64,000 nt of DNA from an uncultured Sphingomonadaceae bacterium (lineage in GTDB: Bacteria; Pseudomonadota; Alphaproteobacteria; Sphingomonadales; Sphingomonadaceae), in the NCBI GenBank assembly GCA_947497085.1, contig CANMFE010000003.1:124001-188000 (forward strand), written 5' to 3'. How positions within the stretch are numbered: position 1 is the stretch's first letter; each line of letters starts with the position of its first letter. A program made the position numbers and the translations under genes. Shown one piece after another: positions 18,184-27,997 of this stretch. The notes under the pieces are model-generated. The model was given only the letters and a program-made list of their open reading frames with translations, was not told the origin of the DNA and searched no databases.

Positions 18184-20021
18184 CCTGCCTTTTCCGGAAA
18201 GGCGACGCTGACCGTTTGCATCATTCCTGCATGCATGTGATAGAGCAGATGGCAGTGGAACGCCCAGTCTCCAGGTTCGTTGAAGGTCGCGTCAAACGTC
18301 GCACTGCTTCCCGGCTGAACGATTACCGTATGTTTTTTCGGCTGAGCATGGCCTGCACCATTTACCAGTTCAAAAAATATCCCGTGCAAGTGAATGGGAT
18401 GCGCCATCATCGTGTCATTAACGAGCTTCACACGCACTTTTTCATCATAGGAAAAGCGTAAGGGGCTATCACTGACGGCGCTATATTTCTTGCCGTCGAA
18501 GGACCACATATAGCGCTCCATATTCCCGGTAAGATGCAGTTCCATCTCGCGGTCGGGTGGACGCTTGCCGTGATCCATTTCCAGCGATCTAAGCATTTTA
18601 TAATTGAGAACCCGGTGCGGCACATTGTCTAAACCCAATCCCGGATAACCCATGCGATCCTGCGGGTTCATAGCCACCATATCAATGCCCGGCCCAACCT
18701 CTACCGTCTCTGGCAGAAGTGACGTATCACGCATCTTCATACCGCCCATGTCATGATCCATCGCAGCAGGCGCCGGTTTTTCCATCACCCCGGGCTTCAT
18801 TCCGGAATGGTCCATTTTACTGTGGTCCATCTTTGTATTGTCCATGTCATCATGGCCAGAATGACCACCTCCACCATGGCCTTCATGACCACCCTCAACC
18901 ATGCCGCCATGGCCCATATCAACCATGGAGAGGAGTGGCGGATCACGCAATTCAGGAAAGTTGGCACGGCGTCCGGCCTGGTCGGTAAGCGTGGCCGTCC
19001 CCATGCCGGAACGGTCCATGCTTTCGGCAACCAGAGCAAATGCGCCAGATTGTTTGGGCTTAATGATCACATCATAGGTTTCAGCCGTGCCGATCTGGAA
19101 CTCGTCAACTTCGGTAGGACGGACATTCTGCCCATCCGCCTGTACCACCGTCATTGGCAGGCCCGGAATACGGATATTGAAGAATGTCATGGCGCTGCCG
19201 TTGATAAAACGCAGCCTGACCCTCTCGCCCGGTTCGAAAGGCAGTTCCAGACCATCTTCCGGTCCATGGCCATTGATCATATAGGTATAGGTAGGCGCGG
19301 ACACGTCCGCGATGTCCGTCGGCATCATCCGCATGCGTCCCCACATGCGCCGCTCTTCACCGCTCATGTCATATCTGTCGAAAGTCGCTGTCTTTTGCTG
19401 GCTGAAATAGCCTTCCGAGACTTTCAGTTTTTTCATAATCTGATGCGGATGCATCGGTGTGAATTCAGAGAGCAGAATCACATGCTCCCGGTCATATTCA
19501 ACCGGGTCCTTGCCTGCAGGGTCAATAATGATTGGACCATAATGTCCCATCTGTTCCTGCAGGCCTGAATGGCTATGATACCAATATGTACCCGATTGGC
19601 GCACATCAAATTCTGCGGTAAAATGTCCGCGGGGTTTAATACCGGGGAAACTCAGCCCCGGCACGCCATCAAACTGAAAAGGAAGCAGCAGGCCGTGCCA
19701 ATGCACACTGCTGTCCTCTTTCAGCATATTATGGACCATCAGCTTTGCCTGCTGGCCTTCACGCAAGCGAATAAGCGGACCCGGAATAGTTCCATTGAGA
19801 CCAATTCCATGGCCGCTTCGGCCAGAGGCAGAAAAATGTCCCTCACCAATATGCAGATGCACATCGGGGCCGGAAAGTGCATCAAAGCCTTTCTTTAATG
19901 CGCCTCCACGGTTCATTCTGCCTTTGGACCATGCGGGCATGGATAGCCCTGACATTGCGGAAAGCGCCGCAAGGCTGCCAATCATTTGGCGACGGGAAAT
20001 GGAATGTTTGCCTTTATTCAT
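18180..20021 (-). CDS. copA: CopA-type periplasmic multicopper oxidase
   Basis: 613 residues. Tat signal ISRRQMIGSLAALSAMSGL at the N-terminus. Cupredoxin copper ligands: VHWHG (residues 107-110), WYHSHSG (147-153), HPIHLHG and HCHLLYHMHAGM near the C-terminus; all four clusters are present. Residues ~366-431 are a Met/His-rich insert with MDHSKMDHSGM repeats, typical of CopA/PcoA, that binds extra copper. It oxidises Cu(I) and sequesters copper in the periplasm. First gene of copA-copB-DUF4396, divergent from csoR across a symmetric operator. Confidence 0.95.
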   Translation of the reverse strand: MNKGKHSISRRQMIGSLAALSAMSGLSMPAWSKGRMNRGGALKKGFDALSGPDVHLHIGEGHFSASGRSGHGIGLNGTIPGPLIRLREGQQAKLMVHNMLKEDSSVHWHGLLLPFQFDGVPGLSFPGIKPRGHFTAEFDVRQSGTYWYHSHSGLQEQMGHYGPIIIDPAGKDPVEYDREHVILLSEFTPMHPHQIMKKLKVSEGYFSQQKTATFDRYDMSGEERRMWGRMRMMPTDIADVSAPTYTYMINGHGPEDGLELPFEPGERVRLRFINGSAMTFFNIRIPGLPMTVVQADGQNVRPTEVDEFQIGTAETYDVIIKPKQSGAFALVAESMDRSGMGTATLTDQAGRRANFPELRDPPLLSMVDMGHGGMVEGGHEGHGGGGHSGHDDMDNTKMDHSKMDHSGMKPGVMEKPAPAAMDHDMGGMKMRDTSLLPETVEVGPGIDMVAMNPQDRMGYPGLGLDNVPHRVLNYKMLRSLEMDHGKRPPDREMELHLTGNMERYMWSFDGKKYSAVSDSPLRFSYDEKVRVKLVNDTMMAHPIHLHGIFFELVNGAGHAQPKKHTVIVQPGSSATFDATFNEPGDWAFHCHLLYHMHAGMMQTVSVAFPEKAG

Positions 20022-20032
20022 CCAGCAGCCTA

Positions 20033-20051
20033 TATACCCCTATAGGGTATA
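20033..20051. promoter_or_regulatory. CsoR-type operator between copA and csoR
   Basis: TATACCC-CTATA-GGGTATA, perfect 7-bp arms around a 5-base centre, 11 bases upstream of the copA ATG and 20 bases before the csoR ATG. TACCC...GGGTA symmetry is characteristic of CsoR/RcnR-family operators. Placed so that a bound tetramer would block both divergent genes. Confidence 0.75.
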
Positions 20052-20071
20052 CATCAACAGGAATAATTCAG

Positions 20072-20350
20072 ATGACCAAAGCTGGAAAGCATGTGGACAA
20101 GCTCAACCGCCTGAAGCGCATAGAAGGACAGGTGCGCGGGATAGCGGGCATGATTGAGGAAGATCGCTATTGCATGGATATCCTGACCCAGATGCAGGCG
20201 GTCAAATCCGCTCTCGCCAAAGTGGAAAACCAGATACTGAAAGATCACGCTGCCTGCTGCGTGGCAGACGCTATTTCATCGGGTGACGAGAATGAGCAAA
20301 GAGAGAAGTTTGACGAACTGGTCGAGCTTTTTGGAAAAGTGAAACGATAA
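20072..20350 (+). CDS. csoR: CsoR-family copper-sensing repressor
   Basis: 92 residues from the ATG at 20072; the longer frame overlaps copA and is rejected. All-helical CsoR/RcnR protein: KHVDKLNRLKRIEGQVRGIA is the DNA-binding first helix, then DRYCMDILTQMQAVKSAL and KDHAACCVADAI. The metal ligands fit the CsoR Cys-His-Cys set, C34, H59 and C63, with the same spacing as in the Mycobacterium tuberculosis protein (C36/H61/C65). Cu(I) binding releases the operator. Divergent from the copper operon it probably controls, and likely autoregulated. Confidence 0.92.
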   Translation: MTKAGKHVDKLNRLKRIEGQVRGIAGMIEEDRYCMDILTQMQAVKSALAKVENQILKDHAACCVADAISSGDENEQREKFDELVELFGKVKR

Positions 20351-20366
20351 ACCAGCCTCTCCTTTT

Positions 20367-20391
20367 GCGTCCACAGCCAGCTCCTGGACGC
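20367..20391. terminator. Hairpin between convergent csoR and Lrp-family gene
   Basis: GCGTCCA (20367-20373) pairs with TGGACGC (20385-20391) around an 11-base loop. No T tract follows, so intrinsic termination is uncertain; position between convergent genes is suggestive. Confidence 0.4.
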
Positions 20392-20425
20392 ACTCACTTG
20401 CTGCTCCAAGCATGCTTAAAGTTAC

Positions 20426-20893
20426 CTACCGCGCTATCGGCACTGCCGTTTCATACTTAATCCGTTCCATCGCGAAGCTGGCCGACACATCGGACAGCGG
20501 GGCTGCGGCGATCAGTTTTTTGTAGACGCGGTCATAATCAGCGACATCGCGTACCATGATCTTGAGCAGATAATCGACATCGCCCGCCATGCGGTAAAAC
20601 TCGGTGACTTCCTCAATCGCAGCGGCTGCACGCGCGAATTTGTCGAGCCACGCCTGGCTATGGTCATTGGTTTTGACCGCTACCATCACCGTCATGGTGA
20701 TGCCGAGCTTTTCAGGATCGACAATCGCCACGCGGCGGGTGATGACCCTCGCCTCTTCCAGCCGCTTTATCCGCCGCCAGCATGCATTGGTGGACAGGCT
20801 GAGTTTTTCGGCCAGTTTCTCCAGCGATAGGGAAGCATCGGCTTGCAAAGCCCTCAAGATATTGCGGTCATTTTCATCAATATTTTCTGGCAT
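20426..20893 (-). CDS. Lrp/AsnC-family transcriptional regulator
   Basis: 155 residues, standard length. N-terminal helix-turn-helix: NDRNILRALQADASLSLEKL, LSLSTNACWRRIKRLEEARV. C-terminal RAM ligand-binding domain: VMVAVKTNDHSQAWLDKFAR, EVTEFYRMAGDVDYLLKIMV. The GDVDYLLK motif is the amino-acid-binding/oligomer region. Divergent from cysK with a 120-bp gap holding an inverted repeat, so control of cysK and itself is likely. The effector could be a sulfur amino acid, but this is inference from position. Confidence 0.92.
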   Translation of the reverse strand: MPENIDENDRNILRALQADASLSLEKLAEKLSLSTNACWRRIKRLEEARVITRRVAIVDPEKLGITMTVMVAVKTNDHSQAWLDKFARAAAAIEEVTEFYRMAGDVDYLLKIMVRDVADYDRVYKKLIAAAPLSDVSASFAMERIKYETAVPIAR

Positions 20894-20904
20894 ACTTCAT
20901 ATAA

Positions 20905-20921
20905 ATAGAATTTATTTCTAT
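20905..20921. promoter_or_regulatory. Inverted repeat in Lrp/cysK intergenic region
   Basis: ATAGAA-TTTAT-TTCTAT, 6-bp arms with a 5-base A/T centre, 12 bases upstream of the Lrp-family ATG. Short symmetric A/T-centred sites of about this size are typical Lrp/AsnC binding sites. Confidence 0.4.
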
Positions 20922-21013
20922 AAATCCAGAAAAATCGTGTATTTTCGGCAATGATTTTGCGTACGTATGGCCATATTTTCTCCATCAGCAGATAATGACC
21001 AAGGGGTTTTGCA

Positions 21014-22039
21014 ATGCATGATATGGTTGGCCGACATGAAAAATGCCGTGCGGCGGCGCTTTCCCCGCTGATCGGCAACACGCCATTGCTGGCGATTGAC
21101 CTGCGCCACAGGGGCCGCGACCTCACCATTTATGCCAAGGCCGAAATGTACAACCTGTCGGGCAGCATCAAGGACCGCATGGCACTGTCCATCCTGTCTG
21201 AAGCGAAAGCGGCGGGTAAACTGAAACCAGGCCAACCCATTGCCGAGGCGACCAGCGGTAATGCGGGCATTGCCATTGCCGCGCTGGGCCGGGCCATGGG
21301 GCATCCGGTCACCATATTCATGCCCGACTGGATGAGCGTGGAGCGCCGCCATATCCTGGCCAGTCACGGGGCAACGGTAAAGCTGGTCAGCAAGGAAGAA
21401 GGCGGGTTTTTGGGTTCCATCGCACTTGCCGAGAAAATGGGCGAGGAACAGGGCGCTTTCCTGCCACGCCAGTTTTCCAACCCGGCCAATGTCGCGGCGC
21501 ATTATAATGGCACCGCGCCCGAGCTTTGGGCACAAATGGACGCCCTGGGCATTGATATTGCGGGGTTTGTTGCGGGTGTTGGCACGGGCGGCACTGTCAT
21601 GGGTTGCGGCGCGTTCCTGAAAGAGCGCGATACGGCCATCAAAGTGCATCCGGTCGAGCCGGTGGAATCCCCGACCATGTCAACAGGCCACAAAGTGGGT
21701 CATCACCGCATACAGGGCGTTTCCGACGAGTTTATCCCTGAAATTGTCAAACTGGACGCGCTGGACACGGTCATGGCCGTACATGATGGCGACAGTATTT
21801 TAATGGCGCAGAAACTTGCCGGTGAATTGGGCCTGGGCGTCGGCATTTCCAGCGGTGCAAACCTGATCGCGGCGATTGAACTCGCCATGAAGCTGAATTG
21901 TGACAATTGCGCGGTGGCAACGGTGTTTGCCGACAGCAATGTGAAATATCTCTCCACCGACCTGTCGCGGCAGGAACCTGTTAAACCCGGCTATGTTACG
22001 CCAGATACCAAGTTGATGGCAATCAAGACGCTGCGTTGA
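21014..22039 (+). CDS. cysK: Cysteine synthase (O-acetylserine sulfhydrylase)
   Basis: 341 residues, AAGGGG seven bases before the ATG. Fold-type II PLP enzyme: LIGNTPLLAID, the PLP lysine in NLSGSIKDRMAL, the substrate loop EATSGNAGIAIA, and the phosphate-binding glycine loop GVGTGGTVMG. HRIQGVSDEFIPEIV and GLGVGISSGANLIAA match the CysK C-terminal half. It condenses O-acetylserine with sulfide to cysteine. A cystathionine-beta-synthase-like activity cannot be excluded, but no CBS domain is present. Followed by the sulfite-reduction genes, consistent with cysteine biosynthesis. Confidence 0.92.
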   Translation: MHDMVGRHEKCRAAALSPLIGNTPLLAIDLRHRGRDLTIYAKAEMYNLSGSIKDRMALSILSEAKAAGKLKPGQPIAEATSGNAGIAIAALGRAMGHPVTIFMPDWMSVERRHILASHGATVKLVSKEEGGFLGSIALAEKMGEEQGAFLPRQFSNPANVAAHYNGTAPELWAQMDALGIDIAGFVAGVGTGGTVMGCGAFLKERDTAIKVHPVEPVESPTMSTGHKVGHHRIQGVSDEFIPEIVKLDALDTVMAVHDGDSILMAQKLAGELGLGVGISSGANLIAAIELAMKLNCDNCAVATVFADSNVKYLSTDLSRQEPVKPGYVTPDTKLMAIKTLR

Positions 22040-22152
22040 AGAAATACGCCCGCTAAAGAATATCTAATATCGCGCCAAAACAATTTGCTTTGCCTTTATT
22101 GCATGCGCCGCACACATTGCAGGTTCAGCAAATGCGAGAAAGGCAGGCCAAT

Positions 22153-22938
22153 ATGGCTGAAACAGGCACAGTATATCTTGTCGGCGCGGGGCCAGGCGAT
22201 CCCGACCTGCTGACACTCAAGGCCGCACGCCTGATACAGTCAGCGCGTCTGATTGTTCATGACGGGCTGGTGGATCAGGCGATACTCGACATGGCTTCGC
22301 CTCATGCGCGTCTTATCTCCGTCGCCAAACAACGCGCGCGCCACACCCTGCCACAGGATCAGATCAACCAGCTGTTGGTGGATGAAGCGCTGAAAGGCCA
22401 TGATGTCGTGCGTCTGAAAGGCGGCGACCCGTTCATCTTCGGACGCGGCGGCGAAGAAGCCGAAGACTGCAAGGCTGCGGGTATCCCTGTAGAGGTTGTG
22501 CCAGGCATCAGCGCGGCAAATGGCGCAGCCGCCGAAGCGCTTCTCCCCCTTACCCACCGTGACGCGGCCAGCGCGGTTAGCTTTGTCGCGGGCCAGTGCA
22601 AGGGCCTGACCGACCAGAATTGGGCCGGACTTGCCGGACAGGACCGCACGCTCGTTATCTATATGGGCGTTGCCACGTCAGAAATGATTTCGGAAAAACT
22701 GATCGCAGACGGTGTGTCACCCGATATGCCGGTCGCCGTGCTTGAAAAAGGCACCCGCAGTGACAGCCGCGCACTGCGCACCGTGCTGACCGATCTGGGC
22801 AGCATGATCGCCCGTGAAAATGTGAAAAGCCCTGCCCTGATCGTCATTGGCGAGGTTGTGAAACGGTCCGAAGCACAGGATAAATTTGCGCAGTTTCAAA
22901 CGCTGGCGCGGCAATATGAAATGGAACAACACACATGA
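22153..22938 (+). CDS. cobA: Uroporphyrinogen-III C-methyltransferase
   Basis: 261 residues from the ATG at 22153 (MAETGTVYLVGAGPGDPDLL). SAM-binding start VGAGPGDPDLLTLKAARLI, followed by DVVRLKGGDPFIFGRGGEEA and VPGISAANGAAAEALLPLTHR, all diagnostic of SUMT. It makes precorrin-2, the precursor of siroheme. Siroheme is the cofactor of the sulfite reductase encoded two genes downstream, which explains the linkage. No CysG-like dehydrogenase/ferrochelatase domain is fused, so the last siroheme steps are encoded elsewhere. Confidence 0.94.
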   Translation: MAETGTVYLVGAGPGDPDLLTLKAARLIQSARLIVHDGLVDQAILDMASPHARLISVAKQRARHTLPQDQINQLLVDEALKGHDVVRLKGGDPFIFGRGGEEAEDCKAAGIPVEVVPGISAANGAAAEALLPLTHRDAASAVSFVAGQCKGLTDQNWAGLAGQDRTLVIYMGVATSEMISEKLIADGVSPDMPVAVLEKGTRSDSRALRTVLTDLGSMIARENVKSPALIVIGEVVKRSEAQDKFAQFQTLARQYEMEQHT

Positions 22939-23225
22939 ACCTCTTGACGGGAAACGACCTGAAAACCGGTGATGTTATCTGGTGGGCAGGTCATGAAAAC
23001 TGGTCGCTGCACGTCGCCGATGCCGCAGACGCAGGCGACAAGGGCGAGACCATATTGGCCCGCGAGGAAGAGGCCCGCCGCGTCAATGCCAGCTATATTG
23101 TCGCCGCCGAAATGACTGACAAAGGCCCAATGCCGCTGCATATTAAAGAGCGCGTGCGCGCATCCGGCCCAACAGTGCGCAGCGACCTGGCCATCAACAC
23201 CGATATTTCGATTGTAAACGTGTAA
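22935..23225 (+). CDS. DUF2849 protein
   Basis: 96 residues overlapping the cobA stop by four bases. The sequence NLLTGNDLKTGDVIWWAGHE followed by WSLHVADAADAGDKGETILA matches the DUF2849 family, which sits between siroheme methyltransferase and sulfite reductase genes in many alphaproteobacteria. No transmembrane segment or catalytic motif is evident. Conserved context suggests an accessory role in assimilatory sulfite or nitrite reduction. Confidence 0.85.
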   Translation: MNLLTGNDLKTGDVIWWAGHENWSLHVADAADAGDKGETILAREEEARRVNASYIVAAEMTDKGPMPLHIKERVRASGPTVRSDLAINTDISIVNV

Positions 23226-23237
23226 GGACCACATCAT

Positions 23238-23300
23238 CCGCTCACCCTGAGCCTGTCGAAGGGTGGTGGCAAAAGGCTTCGACAAGCTCAGTCTAAGCGG
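23238..23300. repeat. REP-type inverted-repeat doublet, family A
   Basis: CTGAGCCTGTCGAAG (23247-23261) and CTTCGACAAGCTCAG (23277-23291) are inverted copies with one mismatch, and the outer CCGCT (23238-23242) pairs with AGCGG (23296-23300). Core sequences of this type are widespread dispersed intergenic palindromes in Proteobacteria. It lies in the DUF2849-cysI gap. Confidence 0.85.
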
Positions 23301-23317
23301 AAGAAAGAATAGAGAAT

Positions 23318-24952
23318 ATGTATAAATATGACCAATATGACCAGGCCATGGTTGATGCCCGTGTCGAGGAATTCCGCGACCAGACGCGCCGCCGTCTTGC
23401 GGGCGAATTGACCGAAGACCAGTTCAAACCGCTACGCCTCATGAACGGGCTGTATCTGCAGCTCCATGCCTATATGCTGCGCGTCGCGATTCCGTACGGC
23501 ACGCTTAACAGCGAGCAGATGAAAATGTTGGGTCATATCGCCCGCAAATATGACCGCGGCTATGGTCATTTCACGACGCGGCAGAATATTCAGTATAACT
23601 GGATCAAACTGGAAGATGCGCCCGATATTCTCGCTGATCTGGCAACTGTCGAAATGCACGCTATCCAGACCAGTGGAAACTGCATCCGCAATATCAGCTC
23701 TGACCAGTTTGCAGGCGCAGCGGCGGACGAGATTGCCGATCCGCGTCCCTGGGCCGAACTACTACGACAATGGTCGAGTTTTCATCCCGAATTTTCCTAT
23801 CTGCCGCGCAAATTCAAGATTGCGGTTATTGCCAGCGACGAGGACCGTGCGGCAATGCGCCTGCACGATATCGGCATCCAGCTGATCCATAATGATACGG
23901 GCGAGCTGGGCGCGAAATTCTTTGTTGGCGGCGGCATGGGCCGGACCCCGATGATCGGGCCGGAAATCCGCGATTTCGTGCCTGCCGATGAGTTGATCCA
24001 TTATGCCGAGGCATGTTTGCGCGTCTACAACCGCTATGGCCGCCGCGACAATAAATATAAGGCGCGGATCAAGATCCTTGTCCATGAACTGGGCACGGAG
24101 GAATATACCCGGCAGGTGGAAGAAGAATTCGCGCATATGAAGACACTCGGTCTCAATCCGCCTTTGGCCGAACTGGCGCGGATTACCGAATTTTTCCACG
24201 ATCCCGCTTATGATACCAGGGCGAGTGACGAACTCGACCTCACCGATCCCGATTTCCGCATCTGGGTGGAGCAGAACACACATCCGCATAAACAGGCGGG
24301 ATATGCCATCGCCAATATCAGCCTGAAACCCACAGGCGGTATTCCCGGCGATGCCAGCGCGGACCAGATCGACCTTATGGCGGATCTTGCAAAACAGTAC
24401 AGCTTTGACGAGCTGCGCGTAACGCACGCACAAAATATCGTACTGCCGCATGTCAAAAAATCAGATCTCTATGCGCTGTGGCAGAAACTGGACGAAGCAG
24501 GTCTGGCGCCGCCCAATCTTGACCTGATCAGCGATATGATCGCCTGCCCGGGCCTCGATTATTGTAGCCTGGCCAATGCCCGATCGATACCGGTGGCACA
24601 GAAAATCGGGGAGCGTTTCGCGGATATTGGCCGCCAGAAAGAACTGGGCGAGCTCAAGCTCAAAATCTCTGGCTGTATCAATGCCTGCGGGCATCACCAT
24701 GCTGGCCATATCGGCATATTGGGCGTGGACCGCAAAGGCGTGGAAAATTACCAGCTTTCGCTCGGCGGTTCCGGCGCGGAAGATGTGAGCCTCGCCAAGA
24801 TTACCGGCCCCGGTTTCGACGAGGACGGCATTGTCGATGCCGTTGAAAAGGTCACCGACGTGTATCTGCGTGACCGCACCGATGGAGAACGGTTCGTAGA
24901 TACCTATCGCCGCATCGGCATGGCCCCGTTCAAGGAGGCGCTTTATGGCTGA
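23318..24952 (+). CDS. cysI: Siroheme/4Fe-4S sulfite (nitrite) reductase
   Basis: 544 residues. Two tandem ferredoxin-like half-domains and two siroheme domains: GHFTTRQNIQYNWIKLED, QTSGNCIRNISSDQFAG, KFFVGGGMGRTPMIGPEI, LRVTHAQNIVLPHV. The cluster cysteines are in IACPGLDYCSLANARS and SGCINACGHHHAGHIG. The family reduces sulfite to sulfide with siroheme and a 4Fe-4S cluster in the cytoplasm. The cys context favours sulfite over nitrite. No flavoprotein CysJ is adjacent, so ferredoxin is the likelier donor, as in many alphaproteobacteria. Confidence 0.94.
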   Translation: MYKYDQYDQAMVDARVEEFRDQTRRRLAGELTEDQFKPLRLMNGLYLQLHAYMLRVAIPYGTLNSEQMKMLGHIARKYDRGYGHFTTRQNIQYNWIKLEDAPDILADLATVEMHAIQTSGNCIRNISSDQFAGAAADEIADPRPWAELLRQWSSFHPEFSYLPRKFKIAVIASDEDRAAMRLHDIGIQLIHNDTGELGAKFFVGGGMGRTPMIGPEIRDFVPADELIHYAEACLRVYNRYGRRDNKYKARIKILVHELGTEEYTRQVEEEFAHMKTLGLNPPLAELARITEFFHDPAYDTRASDELDLTDPDFRIWVEQNTHPHKQAGYAIANISLKPTGGIPGDASADQIDLMADLAKQYSFDELRVTHAQNIVLPHVKKSDLYALWQKLDEAGLAPPNLDLISDMIACPGLDYCSLANARSIPVAQKIGERFADIGRQKELGELKLKISGCINACGHHHAGHIGILGVDRKGVENYQLSLGGSGAEDVSLAKITGPGFDEDGIVDAVEKVTDVYLRDRTDGERFVDTYRRIGMAPFKEALYG

Positions 24953-24964
24953 TTCATCTACCGT

Positions 24965-25044
24965 ATTCCTGCGAAAGCAGGAATCCAGAGCGCCAATCAC
25001 TGCTGTTTCTGCATGCCGCCCTAGGCTCCTGCTTTCGCAGGAGC
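24965..25044. repeat. REP-type inverted-repeat doublet, family B
   Basis: Two hairpins, ATTCCTGC-GAAA-GCAGGAAT (24965-24984) and GCTCCTGC-TTTC-GCAGGAGC (25025-25044). Their 16-base cores are exact reverse complements of each other, so the whole 80-bp element can also form one long stem. It fills the cysI-DUF934 gap. Unrelated in sequence to the element at 23238-23300. Confidence 0.85.
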
Positions 25045-25063
25045 ACGATATGGGAGAACTGAT

Positions 25064-25504
25064 ATGAATAAAACCATCACATTCAACGATCGCTCCGCAT
25101 CTGACGCGGCCGCCGTCTCTCTTGAAGGTTTTCTGGGCGCAAGCAACGCCACCGCGGTACGTATCGAACCCGGTGAGGACGTCCGTGAACTTTTACCGCA
25201 TCTTGAACGGCTCGCGCTGGTTGAAGTGAACTTTCCCGTATTCGGCGATGGCCGAGGCTATAGCGCGGCTCAGATTCTGCGCGAACATGGCTTTGCGGGC
25301 GAGCTGCGCGCGATTGGCGATGTGCTGGTTGATCAGCTCGCTTACATGCTGCGCTGCGGCTTTGACAGTGCCCGTGCGGACCAGCCGCTTAATGAACAGG
25401 CGGTGCAAGACGCGCTGAACCGCTATCCGCAAGTTTACCAGAAAACATCCGGCACCTCGCCCATTTCCGGCCGCCGCCCCATCTGGGAAATCCGCCATGA
25501 ATGA
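25064..25504 (+). CDS. DUF934 protein, sulfite-reduction associated
   Basis: 146 residues. NFPVFGDGRGYSAAQILREH with ELRAIGDVLVDQLAYMLRCG is the DUF934 core (PF06073-type), conserved next to cysI and cysH in alpha- and betaproteobacteria. The C-terminus YPQVYQKTSGTSPISGRRPI is also typical. Biochemical function is unknown; conserved gene neighbourhood points to assimilatory sulfate reduction. The next gene, cysH, starts inside its last codons. Confidence 0.88.
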   Translation: MNKTITFNDRSASDAAAVSLEGFLGASNATAVRIEPGEDVRELLPHLERLALVEVNFPVFGDGRGYSAAQILREHGFAGELRAIGDVLVDQLAYMLRCGFDSARADQPLNEQAVQDALNRYPQVYQKTSGTSPISGRRPIWEIRHE

Positions 25505-26294
25505 GCAGGCACGCATTATAGACCGTCTCGACGTTGCCCCGCGCTATACTGAAGGCGATGCCATCCGGCTGAACAATATGTTCCGCGGCACCGACCCTGC
25601 CGAGATGATGGAAACCGTGATCCGCGACAATATTGCCGGCGATATGGCCGTGGTGTCATCATTCGGCACCGAAAGCGCAGTATTGCTGCACATGATTGCC
25701 AGTGTCGATTCATCAGTGCCCGTGCTATTCCTTGATACCGGCAAGCATTTTGCGGAAACGCTGGAATATCGTGATACGCTGGTAAAGCGGCTTGGCCTGA
25801 CCAACCTCATCATCCTGAAACCTGATGGAGAGCAGTTGCAGGCAAAGGATGAAACCGGCCTGCGCTGGTCCTATGATCCCGATGGCTGCTGTGAAATCCG
25901 CAAGGTGAAACCGCTGGAAAAAGCTCTTGCCGCTTATGATGCGTCAATTACCGGACGCAAGGGCTTTCAGAGTTCGACCCGCAATGGCCTACCCCGCTTT
26001 GAAGTCGATGGAGCCAAAAGCAATAGGCGCTTGAAAATCAATCCCCTCGCCAATTGGACAAGAGAACGGCTTGATACCTATTTTGAGGAATATAACCTGC
26101 CCCGCCATCCGCTGGAAGCCGAAGGCTATCCCTCCATCGGCTGCGCGCCGTGCACCAGCAAGGTCGCGCCCGGCGAAGACCCCCGATCGGGCCGCTGGAA
26201 AGGCTGGGACAAAACCGAATGCGGTATTCATAGTGATGTCACACCGCTGCCGGGAACAGAAGACGATAACGGCGCTAACGATCCGGTGTTCTAG
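25497..26294 (+). CDS. cysH: Assimilatory adenylylsulfate (APS) reductase
   Basis: 265 residues overlapping DUF934 by 8 bases. PP-loop fold with SSFGTESAVLLHMIASVD (substrate phosphate loop). Four cluster cysteines are visible, GCCEIRKVKPL and SIGCAPCTSKV, which marks the 4Fe-4S APS-type enzyme rather than the cluster-free PAPS type. The catalytic cysteine is in TECGIH near the C-terminus. It reduces APS to sulfite with thioredoxin. Last gene of the sulfate-assimilation run; no ATP sulfurylase genes are in the window. Confidence 0.93.
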   Translation: MNEQARIIDRLDVAPRYTEGDAIRLNNMFRGTDPAEMMETVIRDNIAGDMAVVSSFGTESAVLLHMIASVDSSVPVLFLDTGKHFAETLEYRDTLVKRLGLTNLIILKPDGEQLQAKDETGLRWSYDPDGCCEIRKVKPLEKALAAYDASITGRKGFQSSTRNGLPRFEVDGAKSNRRLKINPLANWTRERLDTYFEEYNLPRHPLEAEGYPSIGCAPCTSKVAPGEDPRSGRWKGWDKTECGIHSDVTPLPGTEDDNGANDPVF

Positions 26295-26297
26295 CGT

Positions 26298-26329
26298 TTA
26301 AGCCCCTCCCCTAAAGGGGAGGGGCTTAA
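26298..26329. terminator. Hairpin between convergent cysH and dnaB
   Basis: TTAAGCCCCTCCCC (26298-26311) pairs perfectly with GGGGAGGGGCTTAA (26316-26329) around a TAAA loop. It begins 4 bases after cysH and ends 6 bases before the dnaB stop, so it can end both. It lacks a long T tract and may itself derive from a dispersed palindrome. Confidence 0.75.
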
Positions 26330-26334
26330 GGCAT

Positions 26335-27855
<1,521 letters not shown>

Positions 27856-27997
27856 GTGCGCTGTAATGCAATTTTTTGGACGATGCTTGCAATGGCTTTA
27901 CCGGAATTATTTTCAGCGGTCTGTCTGTGGACAACGAGGATAAGTTTACCTTTCCTCTTGCTCTCCGCCATTGCACCCGCCAAAAGCTATGTTCACC

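Noticed and set aside
23318..24952. Dedicated nitrite reductase
   Set aside because: The fold is shared, but cobA, DUF934, cysH and cysK neighbours favour sulfite reduction; no nitrate genes nearby.
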